DNA from: Acidobacteriota bacterium
GTDB lineage: Bacteria > Acidobacteriota > Terriglobia > UBA7540
Assembly: GCA_021828285.1 (NCBI GenBank)
Contig: JAKASG010000014.1
Coordinates: 1 to 52,516 of the forward strand
Reading direction: 5' to 3'
Length of the DNA: 52,516 nt
Numbering within the stretch: position 1 is the first letter of the stretch; every line of letters begins with the position of its first letter. The notes beneath the pieces are model-generated. The model searched no databases. It was not told the DNA's origin and saw nothing but the letters and a program-made list of their open reading frames with translations. This document shows positions 27,943 to 36,020 of the stretch, one piece after another. A program made the position numbers and the translations under genes.

Positions 27943-27993
27943 CTCTCAAGCGTTCTTAATATTGCCGGAACACTGAGGAGCTGGCGCAGCAGG

Positions 27994-30264
27994 ATGATCG
28001 GCCGTCACATCGGGCATTACGAAATCATCGAAAAGCTCGGCGAGGGCGGAATGGGCATGGTTTTCAAGGCCCGCGACACGCGCCTCGACCGCTTCGTCGC
28101 GCTCAAGCTTCTGCCCACCGAGAAGCTCGCCAATCCCGAACGGAAACGCCGGTTCGTCCGTGAAGCGAAGGCAGCTTCCTCCCTGAATCACCCCAACATC
28201 ATTACGATCCACGACATCGGTGAAGAAGACGGCGTGGATTACATCGTGATGGAGTTTGTCCAGGGGGAAACGCTCGAAAAGATCATCCCGACGAAAGGGA
28301 TGGCCCATGAGCGAACGCTGAAGTACGCCATCCAGATTTCGGACGCGCTCTCGAGAGCGCACGGCGCCGGAATCGTCCACCGTGACTTGAAGCCGAGCAA
28401 CATCATGGTGGATGAAGAGGGGAGGGTGAAAGTGCTCGACTTCGGCGTGGCGAAGCTTCTCGGTCCCACCCCGGAAGATTCCGAAACGGAAGCGGGAACG
28501 GCTCTTCAAACCGAAGAAGGAACCATTGTCGGGACGGTCGCTTACATGTCCCCCGAGCAAGCCCTGGGAAAGAAGCTGGACGGCCGGTCCGACATTTTCT
28601 CCCTGGGCCTCATCCTCTACCAGATGCTCACCGCCCGCCACGCTTTTGAAGGAACGACCAAGATGTCCATTCTTGCGGCGATCCTTCATGAAGACCCTCC
28701 GCCGATTCGCCAGCTTGTCGGCGACCTGCCCGCTGATTTCGAGAAGGTCGTTGAGCGGTGCCTTCAAAAAGACCCCACGCAGCGCTTTCAGCAGGCCGAA
28801 GACCTTCGCCAGGCGCTCAAGAAATTGCTCGCGGAAAGAACGGACGAGCGGACGGCAGCTCGCGCGACTCCTTCGATTGCCGTGATGCCCTTCGAAAACC
28901 TCAGCCCGGACAAGGAGAACGAGTACTTCAGCGACGGGTTGGCGGAGGAAATCATCAACTCTCTTGCCAAAGCGCCCGGTTTCCGCGTGGTCGGCCACAC
29001 GTCATCGTTCACTTTCCGGGGCCGGCAATTCGGAATTCGCGAGATCGGGGAAAAACTCCACGTCGAAACGCTGCTTGAAGGCAGCGTGCGCAAAGCCGGC
29101 AACCGGCTTCGAATCAGCGCGCAATTGGTGAATGTGAGCGACGGCTATCAAATCTGGTCGGAACGGTACGACCGGACGATGAACGACATCTTTGAAATCC
29201 AGGATGAGATTTCAGGGGCCATCGTCGCGGCCTTGAAATCCAAATTCGCCGGCGGCGGGGAGAAGACGGAAGCCGCGGCGGAGGCGCCGAAGCCTGCGGC
29301 CCGAGGCGGAAACCTTGAAGCGCATGAAGCTTACCTTCGCGGGCGATACTATTGGAATCAGCGGACCTGGACCAGCTTGAAGAAGGGAATTGAAAACTTC
29401 AATCAGGCGATTTCAAAAAACCCGCTGCAGGCGCAGGCCTATGTCGGCCTCGCGGATTCCTACAATCTCTTTGGCTATTACAATGAGCGCCCGCCGCGCG
29501 ATGCTTATCCCAAAGCCAAAGCCGCCGCCTTGCAGGCCCTCCAAATTGATGAAGAGCTTGCGGAAGCCCATGCGTCGCTCGGTTACGCAATTCTGTTTTT
29601 CGATTGGGATTGGGCCGAGAGCGAAAAAGCTTTCAAGCGCGCGATCGAGCTGAATCCGGCCTATGCGAGCGCCCATCAATGGTACGGATGGTATTTCTTC
29701 GCCACCGGCCGGCTCGAAGAAGCGATTGAGACGATGAACCGCGCCCACGCCCTTGACCCCTTGGCGCCGATCATCAATAACCACCTGGGGCTGGCGCTTG
29801 CCACAGCGGGAAAAGATGAGGAGGCAATTGTCCAGCTCCGCCAGTCCATTGAAATGAGTCCCTCCTTCGCGCTGCACTATATCGTTCTCGGCTCCGTCTA
29901 TCTGAAGCAAAAGAAAAATGACGTTGCGATCGAGAATTTTCTGAAAGCCGTCGAACTTACGCCCGACAAGCAACTGCTCGGCTGGCTCGGCCACGCTTAC
30001 GCGGTTTCCGGAGATGAGAGCGATGCCCGGTCCGTTCTTGCGCAGCTCGAGGACCTCGCGCAACAGCAGTGCGTCTCGCCCTTATCCTTCGCGCTCATTG
30101 AAGCAGGCCTCAATGAAAACGACCGCGCCTTTGAATGGCTGGAACACGCCTGTGAGGAGCGCACCAGCGATTTGGTCCGATTCAAACTCTATCCCTGGCC
30201 CGAGCCTATGCGGCTGGATCCGCGCTTCAACGATCTGGCAAAGCGAATCGGTCTGCCGGCTTAA
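27994..30264 (+). CDS. Ser/Thr protein kinase with TolB-like domain and TPR repeats
   Basis: A 756-residue Hanks-type kinase. Residues 9-270 carry GEGGMG (16-21), lysine K38 in VALK, catalytic HRDLKPSN (129-136) and DFG (149-151). About 295-430 is a TolB N-terminal/FlgO-like part (PSIAVMPFENLSPDKENEYFSDGLAEEI, GSVRKAGNRLRISAQLVN, QIWSERYDR), and about 440-720 are TPR repeats. No membrane helix separates these parts, unlike PknB-type kinases, so it probably works in the cytosol as a signalling hub. This architecture is common in Acidobacteriota. The start at 27994 begins the kinase fold. Confidence 0.92.
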   Translation: MIGRHIGHYEIIEKLGEGGMGMVFKARDTRLDRFVALKLLPTEKLANPERKRRFVREAKAASSLNHPNIITIHDIGEEDGVDYIVMEFVQGETLEKIIPTKGMAHERTLKYAIQISDALSRAHGAGIVHRDLKPSNIMVDEEGRVKVLDFGVAKLLGPTPEDSETEAGTALQTEEGTIVGTVAYMSPEQALGKKLDGRSDIFSLGLILYQMLTARHAFEGTTKMSILAAILHEDPPPIRQLVGDLPADFEKVVERCLQKDPTQRFQQAEDLRQALKKLLAERTDERTAARATPSIAVMPFENLSPDKENEYFSDGLAEEIINSLAKAPGFRVVGHTSSFTFRGRQFGIREIGEKLHVETLLEGSVRKAGNRLRISAQLVNVSDGYQIWSERYDRTMNDIFEIQDEISGAIVAALKSKFAGGGEKTEAAAEAPKPAARGGNLEAHEAYLRGRYYWNQRTWTSLKKGIENFNQAISKNPLQAQAYVGLADSYNLFGYYNERPPRDAYPKAKAAALQALQIDEELAEAHASLGYAILFFDWDWAESEKAFKRAIELNPAYASAHQWYGWYFFATGRLEEAIETMNRAHALDPLAPIINNHLGLALATAGKDEEAIVQLRQSIEMSPSFALHYIVLGSVYLKQKKNDVAIENFLKAVELTPDKQLLGWLGHAYAVSGDESDARSVLAQLEDLAQQQCVSPLSFALIEAGLNENDRAFEWLEHACEERTSDLVRFKLYPWPEPMRLDPRFNDLAKRIGLPA

Positions 30265-30499
30265 GAGCGCCAATGTCGCGCCGATCAGCGCGAGCGAGCG
30301 CAATTCGTTTTTCCCAAGCGACCCCCGCTCAATAATCTCCAGTTCAAAATATCGTCGGGTCACGATAATCCTCGGCGGATTGGGCCAAAGGGCCCGGCAG
30401 CGACTTGCGGAGCATCGGGCGCCCTGACGAGCGACACGTCGCACAAGCACGCGCGGGATCCCGAAGGGCGGCGGGCGGCGATTGCGGCTTCGGAAAATC

Positions 30500-31672
30500 T
30501 CAGCGAGGATGAACTTGGGATTGATGGCTAGGGGCGGAGGGCGGGTGGATGACGCCAGCGGCGCGCATTTGCTGCATGATTTGGCGCAGGCGCGGCGCGA
30601 AAGGCCCTTCCGGCGCGGTGTGAAGATAATCGGCCATCTGGTCGTAGGCTTCGTCGAAGGATTCGAGCTTGACGTAGGAGTTGGCGAGCTTGACGTGAAT
30701 GTCGGCGGGCGGTGGCGGCGTCATCTGCTCGGCCTTGCGAAACTCGCCGACGGCGCGATGATATTTCCCCAAGCCGTAATCGGCGACGCCCAACTGATAA
30801 TAGAATTGCCATGAGCCGGGCGCCTGCCGCAAGCCGCTGCGGAGCACGGTTTCACTTTCGGCATAGCGCTTTTCGGCGTTCAAGAGCTGGCCGAGCATGG
30901 GATACGAGTCGAGGAAGCCCGGGTCGCAGTGGATGGCCTTCCGCAGCGCGCTCTCGGCGGCTTTATAATGGTGCAACGCGCTCAAAGTCAGGCCGAGGTC
31001 CGTCTGCGCACGCGCGTAACAAGGATAATCCTTTACCGCGGCTTCGAAATCATCCCGCGCCTGCCGAGCTTTTTTGCTCCGCAGTGCGCGCCGGCCTTTT
31101 GCGAACTCTCTGCGGGCCGCCTTGGGCGCTTTGAGATCGGTGACGGCGGGAGCGGGGCGGCGAACCTCGGTGGAAATGGGATTCATGACGACGTCCACGT
31201 ATTCCTCGGTGACCGTATAGCGCAGATCGATTCGCCGGTCGTAAGTCTCGAAACCGGGCGCCGTCACAGACATGTCGTAATTGATTCTGGCCAAACCCTG
31301 AATGTGAAAGGCTCCCGTCGCGTCCACAGGAACCTGCGCGGCGACGTTGCCTTCGAACGTCGTCAGCGTCACCGTTACGCCGGCGGAAAGGGCTTGACCT
31401 TGATCAGTCCGGACCCGGCCATCGAGTTCAGCGACGGATTGAGCGGAAGCGATGGCAGGGAATTGCGAAATCAGCGTCCCCCACAAGAAAAGCGTCGCGG
31501 TGAAAGCGCAGGCTGCGAGAAGGCGCCGGCGCACGGAAGACGGGATGAGTTTCGAAGGGTGCGGCGCGGGACTTCCGCTTGAGGAATTGATGCCGCCTGC
31601 AGGCTTAAGGGGACGGCGGGCGCGCAATCGAACGCCCGGCATAGGCCGTCGCCAGCAGAAGAGGCGCATCAA
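30500..31672 (-). CDS. exported TPR protein with carboxypeptidase-regulatory-like domain
   Basis: A 390-residue protein with a long basic N-terminus and a hydrophobic segment (LLAACAFTATLFLWGTLI, about 51-68) that acts as signal or anchor. Residues ~80-165 form a beta-sandwich carboxypeptidase-regulatory-like domain (VAELDGRVRTDQGQALSAGVTVTLTT). TPR repeats follow from ~185 to 370 with repeated A-x2-DLGLTLSAL-type helices. It faces the TonB receptor across the 31673-32085 interval and probably works at the cell envelope as a scaffold. Start uncertain. Confidence 0.75.
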   Translation of the reverse strand: MMRLFCWRRPMPGVRLRARRPLKPAGGINSSSGSPAPHPSKLIPSSVRRRLLAACAFTATLFLWGTLISQFPAIASAQSVAELDGRVRTDQGQALSAGVTVTLTTFEGNVAAQVPVDATGAFHIQGLARINYDMSVTAPGFETYDRRIDLRYTVTEEYVDVVMNPISTEVRRPAPAVTDLKAPKAARREFAKGRRALRSKKARQARDDFEAAVKDYPCYARAQTDLGLTLSALHHYKAAESALRKAIHCDPGFLDSYPMLGQLLNAEKRYAESETVLRSGLRQAPGSWQFYYQLGVADYGLGKYHRAVGEFRKAEQMTPPPPADIHVKLANSYVKLESFDEAYDQMADYLHTAPEGPFAPRLRQIMQQMRAAGVIHPPSAPSHQSQVHPR

Positions 31673-31871
31673 TCATTCCTCGACAACCGAAGATCCGCCG
31701 CTCACTTTCTCAGTCGCGAGCTTGGCCTGACTCTACCACCGGCTATCGCCAATGACAACTGCTTTGCGGGCCGCCCGGTTTTTAGGGCGCGCTCACACGA
31801 GGGATCGGAGGACTCTGGCGAAGCGAGGCTCGCGAGGGTTCGGAGGTAATTGAAAAATATTAAAAAAAAGC

Positions 31872-31900
31872 TTGACAAGAAATTACAGAGGTGTTAAACG
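31872..31900 (+). promoter_or_regulatory. promoter of the TonB-dependent receptor gene
   Basis: TTGACA (31872-31877) and TAAACG (31895-31900) with a 17-bp spacer. An A/T-rich tract at 31849-31870 just upstream could act as an UP element. Transcription would start near 31907, giving a leader of about 180 bases. Confidence 0.55.
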
Positions 31901-31906
31901 CATAGG

Positions 31907-32085
31907 AGCCGGGTCTATGGGCGCCATTTAGGCGCGAGGTTTTTTTGAGTAAGCTGCTGGCAATTCCTAAGCAGCAGCCGCAGTAAAGGCAGTCCGCAGG
32001 CAGTCACTGCAGCACTTGCACCTTGGAAGTTTCTACGTCGGGTTGATCAGCGGTCTAAGAACAAAAAAGAGGGAAGGGAGATCCC
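31907..32085 (+). promoter_or_regulatory. structured 5-prime leader of the TonB receptor mRNA
   Basis: The leader holds a small hairpin GCGCC-ATTTA-GGCGC (31921-31935) followed four bases later by seven T (31940-31946), like a weak terminator or attenuator. A four-codon mini-ORF (ATG GGC GCC ATT TAG) runs through the hairpin. A run of GCAG repeats lies at about 31970-32010. No known riboswitch is recognised. Confidence 0.4.
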
Positions 32086-35000
32086 ATGCGGAAATCGAAT
32101 CTTTGGTCTCGAGGGCTTGTTTTCGTCGTTGCGGCCATGCTGGGCCTGGCGGTAAACGGCTTGGCGCAATATGGCACGGCGAACCTGGTCGGAACGGTTA
32201 CCGACGCATCAGGCGCCGTGGTTCCGAACGTTAAAGTGACCGTGGTGAACGGTTCCAAGGGTTACGTGCGAAACCTGGTCACGGACGCGACGGGGAGCTA
32301 CGCAATTACCAACATTCCCATCGGCACTTACTCGCTCACCTTTGAGGCGAAAGGCTTCGAGAAGGTTGTGCAGACGGGGGTCAGCCTGACCACGGGTCAG
32401 ACTCAGCGCGTGAACGCCAAGCTGAAGGTCGGTGCCGTGACGACGGAAGTCACGGTCCAAGGCAATCTCCCGCACGTGCAGACGGAGACGGCGGCCATTT
32501 CGAGCGTGATCACCGGCCAGCAGATCTCGCAACTTGAGATCAACGGCCGCGACTTCGTTCGCCTGGCGCTGCTGGTTCCCGGCGCGACGCCGGAGCCCGG
32601 CTTGAATACGACCACGGTCGGCGTCTATGCCAACAACAGCATCTCGTTCAACGGCAGCCGCATGCAATATAACAACTGGACCGTGGACGGGGCGCCGAAC
32701 ACCGATGAGGGTTCCGCGAGCACGTTCAACACCTACCCCAACCTCGATAGCATCGCCGAGTTCCGCATCTCGACCTCGAACTACGGCGCGGAATACGGAC
32801 ATCACGCTGGCGCGCAAATTGACGTGGTCACGAAATCAGGCACGAGCAAGTTCCACGGCGACGTCTCGGAGTATTTCCGCAACGACGCGCTCGACGCCCA
32901 GAACTTTTTCACCAACCGCAACAACGCCGGCAGCCTGGCACCGCCCTCAAGGGCTGAACTGCGGCAGAACGAATACGGCTGGACCCTCGGCGGGCCGTTC
33001 TTCATTCCTGGAATCTACAACACCAAGAAGAACAAAACGTTTTTCTTCTGGTCGGAAGACTGGCGCAAAATCATTCAGGGCAATGTGCTGGGTGGTAGCG
33101 TGCCCTCGCTGCCCGAGCGCACCGGTGACTTCAGCCAGTGCGATCCTTACGCACCGGGCGGCCCGAAGTTCGGTACAGGAGCCATGGGCGTCGGCAATGA
33201 CGCATCTTACAATGCGACGGTGGCCTCGGGTTGCACTTTGCCGAAGGTCAACGGGGTAGTCTACGACAACATCAACTCGGTTCCCGGGATAAACCCGCAA
33301 GCGGTGACGAACGCTAACGATTTCATGGCCGCTTACTTCCCGAAGCCGAATATCGGTACGAATCCCATCGGCTGGACATCGTCCACGCCTTCCAGCACCA
33401 ACTGGCGCGAAGATCAGATCCGTGTGGACCAGAACATCGGCTCCAAGACGCGCGTTTTCGTGCGCTTCACTCATGATGCGTGGAACACCGTGGTGGTCCC
33501 GACCATGTGGAACTGGAACTCCTATGACACGGTGCAAACCGGATTCCTCGGCCCCGGCAAGAGCGCGGTGCTGAACATTACCAACACGTTCAGCCCCACG
33601 GTGATGAATGAGTTCATCGCCGGTTACACGGAGGACTGGATTACGCTGCACGACATCGCCGGCGCGGATTCCGCCGGGCTTAACCGCCCTTCGAACTTCC
33701 AATTGGCGCACTTCTTCCCGGCAAACAACGCCAATCCGGAGCTTCCGAACCTCGCGGTTTGCGGCGGGCAGACGACCTGCGTCAACCTCGGGGGCTATTA
33801 TTCAGGCAGCCCCTGGAACAATTCCAACCCGATCGTGGACTTGCAGGACAACATAACCGTCGTTCACGGCAACCACATTCTGAAATTCGGCGCCTTCCTT
33901 GAGGATTACCACAAGAACGAGCAATTTGGCGCCGTGAACGAAGGCGCTCTGCAATACGGCGGCGGCTGGGACGCCCTCAGCAGCGGCAACGGATTGGCTG
34001 ACCTGTTCCTTGGCCAGACGGCGAACTACACTGAAGGAACCAACCTTGTAAACGGCATTCCCTTGGGCGGTTACGGAAAAGGCCACTACCAGGACTACGA
34101 CTTCGAGCCTTACTTCGAAGACGACTGGCACGTCACTCCGAAGCTGACCCTCAACCTCGGGTTGCGTTACTACCTCTTTACCCACACTCGCGACATCAGC
34201 GCAACGCAGGAAGGCGCGAATTTCCTGCCTCAGTTTTACAAGGCCGCGAACGAAGCTACTTACAGCGACGCGAGCGGCAACACTCTGGCGCAAGGCACGG
34301 GATTCCTGCCGATCCAACCCGGTAACGGACTGGTGGTGTGCGGGCAGAACGGCATTCCGATCAGTTGCCAGACGAACCGTTTCAACAACTGGGCGCCGCG
34401 CTTCGGATTCGCATATCGCCTGGGCCACAACACATCCGTTCGGGGCGGCTACGGCATCTTCTACGAAATCGGCAACGGCAACGAGTCGCAGGTGGAAGGC
34501 GGCGAGGGGAACCTGCCCGTCTATTTCAGCGCCTCGGGCGGGGACTACCCGAACCTGGCGGCCATCCAGCCGGTCTTCGATCCCACCACGAAACAGTACA
34601 CCGTGGGTATTCCTCCTGGGAGCATGAATGCGGCGTTCCCTTACAGCCAGAAATGGCCTAGCGAGCAGCAGTTCAGCATGAGCGTCGAGCACCAGTTCGG
34701 CAATGCCAATCTGTTGTCCCTGGCATACGTGGGCGAACTGGGCCGTCATCTGGCTCGGGGCGTGGCGCTCAATTATCCTGCGCTTGGGCTGGGGACCGTG
34801 AGCGTGCCCCAACTGGCAGGAAACTCCTTTTGCCCGAGTGGCAATTGCGACGTGCAGAACTATCTGATCCACGAGGCAGGGAGCGCTAACTTCTTCACCC
34901 CCTATCGCGGTTATGTCAACAGCGGCGTTACCCAGAAAGGGAACAGCGCGACCTCCAACTACAATTCTCTCCAGGCTGAGTTCCGGCATACCTTCGGCCA

Positions 35001-35781
35001 TGGCTTGACGGCAGACCTCTCGTACACGTGGGCTCACAACCTGGACAACCAGAGCACCACCTACACCAATCAGAACGGCAACTGGACGGAAGTTAACCCA
35101 ACCAACTACTCACGCTTTTACGGCACCTCCAGCCTGAACCGGACGCAGGTCTTCACCGCAAGCTACATTTACTACCTGCCGTTCTTCAAGAATGCATCCA
35201 ATGCGTTCGTGCGCGAGGCCGTGGGCGGCTGGGAAGTAAGCGGTATTACCAGCCTGTTCACCGGCACGCCAACCAGCATCCTTTGCGGTGTCAGCGGCTA
35301 TAGCACCGGCATCGGGGGCAACGTGATGTGCAACACGGTGGGTCCGCTCAAGATCAGCAAAGGAACTGACACAACCTCCTTGAACGCCACCACGAACTAT
35401 GGGCCAATCACGAGCTGGTTCAACCCCGCGGTTATTGCCCAGCCGAATTTGTCCCAGTTTTACTCTAATAGCGAGCCTGGCATGTTCGGATATTCGGGCC
35501 GCAATGTGATTACCGGTCCGGGTTCGGACAGCACTGACCTGGCCCTGTTGAAGAACTGGAAGATACCGCAGCTCGGTGAGGGCGGCTTGATCCAATTCCG
35601 TTGGGAGACGTTCAACACCTTCAACCAAGTGAACTGGACAGGCTTCAACGCCGGCTGCAGTTCGAACGACACCTTCGGTCAGACCTGCAACCAGGTGACT
35701 GGGAACGACAACGGCAACGGCGACGTCAATTCGGCGGGGCCTGCTCGCGTCATGCAGTTCGGACTCGAAATAAAGTGGTAA
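32086..35781 (+). CDS. TonB-dependent receptor, Oar-type with carboxypeptidase-regulatory domain
   Basis: A 1231-residue outer-membrane beta-barrel that should import a large nutrient, often a carbohydrate, with energy from TonB/ExbBD. Residues 1-28 are a signal peptide (MRKSNLWSRG...LAVNGLAQ). About 30-115 is the carboxypeptidase-regulatory-like domain (LVGTVTDASGAVVPNVKVTV, GSYAITNIPIGTYSLTF). The plug follows (SVITGQQISQLEINGRDFVRLALL), then the barrel with many aromatic strands, closing in VMQFGLEIKW with a terminal aromatic. A GGGAGATC site precedes the ATG. It is monocistronic, ending in a strong terminator. Confidence 0.95.
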   Translation: MRKSNLWSRGLVFVVAAMLGLAVNGLAQYGTANLVGTVTDASGAVVPNVKVTVVNGSKGYVRNLVTDATGSYAITNIPIGTYSLTFEAKGFEKVVQTGVSLTTGQTQRVNAKLKVGAVTTEVTVQGNLPHVQTETAAISSVITGQQISQLEINGRDFVRLALLVPGATPEPGLNTTTVGVYANNSISFNGSRMQYNNWTVDGAPNTDEGSASTFNTYPNLDSIAEFRISTSNYGAEYGHHAGAQIDVVTKSGTSKFHGDVSEYFRNDALDAQNFFTNRNNAGSLAPPSRAELRQNEYGWTLGGPFFIPGIYNTKKNKTFFFWSEDWRKIIQGNVLGGSVPSLPERTGDFSQCDPYAPGGPKFGTGAMGVGNDASYNATVASGCTLPKVNGVVYDNINSVPGINPQAVTNANDFMAAYFPKPNIGTNPIGWTSSTPSSTNWREDQIRVDQNIGSKTRVFVRFTHDAWNTVVVPTMWNWNSYDTVQTGFLGPGKSAVLNITNTFSPTVMNEFIAGYTEDWITLHDIAGADSAGLNRPSNFQLAHFFPANNANPELPNLAVCGGQTTCVNLGGYYSGSPWNNSNPIVDLQDNITVVHGNHILKFGAFLEDYHKNEQFGAVNEGALQYGGGWDALSSGNGLADLFLGQTANYTEGTNLVNGIPLGGYGKGHYQDYDFEPYFEDDWHVTPKLTLNLGLRYYLFTHTRDISATQEGANFLPQFYKAANEATYSDASGNTLAQGTGFLPIQPGNGLVVCGQNGIPISCQTNRFNNWAPRFGFAYRLGHNTSVRGGYGIFYEIGNGNESQVEGGEGNLPVYFSASGGDYPNLAAIQPVFDPTTKQYTVGIPPGSMNAAFPYSQKWPSEQQFSMSVEHQFGNANLLSLAYVGELGRHLARGVALNYPALGLGTVSVPQLAGNSFCPSGNCDVQNYLIHEAGSANFFTPYRGYVNSGVTQKGNSATSNYNSLQAEFRHTFGHGLTADLSYTWAHNLDNQSTTYTNQNGNWTEVNPTNYSRFYGTSSLNRTQVFTASYIYYLPFFKNASNAFVREAVGGWEVSGITSLFTGTPTSILCGVSGYSTGIGGNVMCNTVGPLKISKGTDTTSLNATTNYGPITSWFNPAVIAQPNLSQFYSNSEPGMFGYSGRNVITGPGSDSTDLALLKNWKIPQLGEGGLIQFRWETFNTFNQVNWTGFNAGCSSNDTFGQTCNQVTGNDNGNGDVNSAGPARVMQFGLEIKW

Positions 35782-35850
35782 CCGCCATGGCCGCTCAGGG
35801 CTTGGCTTCCTAGCCCAGAGCGCCAGCCAAGGTGGTACAATCAACAGTGA

Positions 35851-35884
35851 AAGGCCCTGGGTGAAATCACCCAGGGCCTTTTTT
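35851..35884 (+). terminator. strong intrinsic terminator of the TonB receptor gene
   Basis: A perfect 13-bp stem (35851-35863 with 35868-35880) around a 4-base loop, ending in six T (35879-35884). It lies 70 bp behind the receptor stop codon. Confidence 0.93.
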
Positions 35885-36020
35885 ATTGGGGTGCAGCCTG
35901 GAGAGGGATCTGCCTTATCCTGATAACAAGGCAGACTTCTTGGAGCCGTCCAGCGGAACGACACCTCAGCCTTATAGACAGCAAGCCCTTTGTAAACAAT
36001 TGGTTGGGAGGGGTACGAGG

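Noticed and set aside
30265-30499. A small gene between the kinase and the convergent TPR gene
   Set aside because: Frames here lack a ribosome-binding site or family features; only a weak GGGCC/GGCCC hairpin without a T-run is seen.
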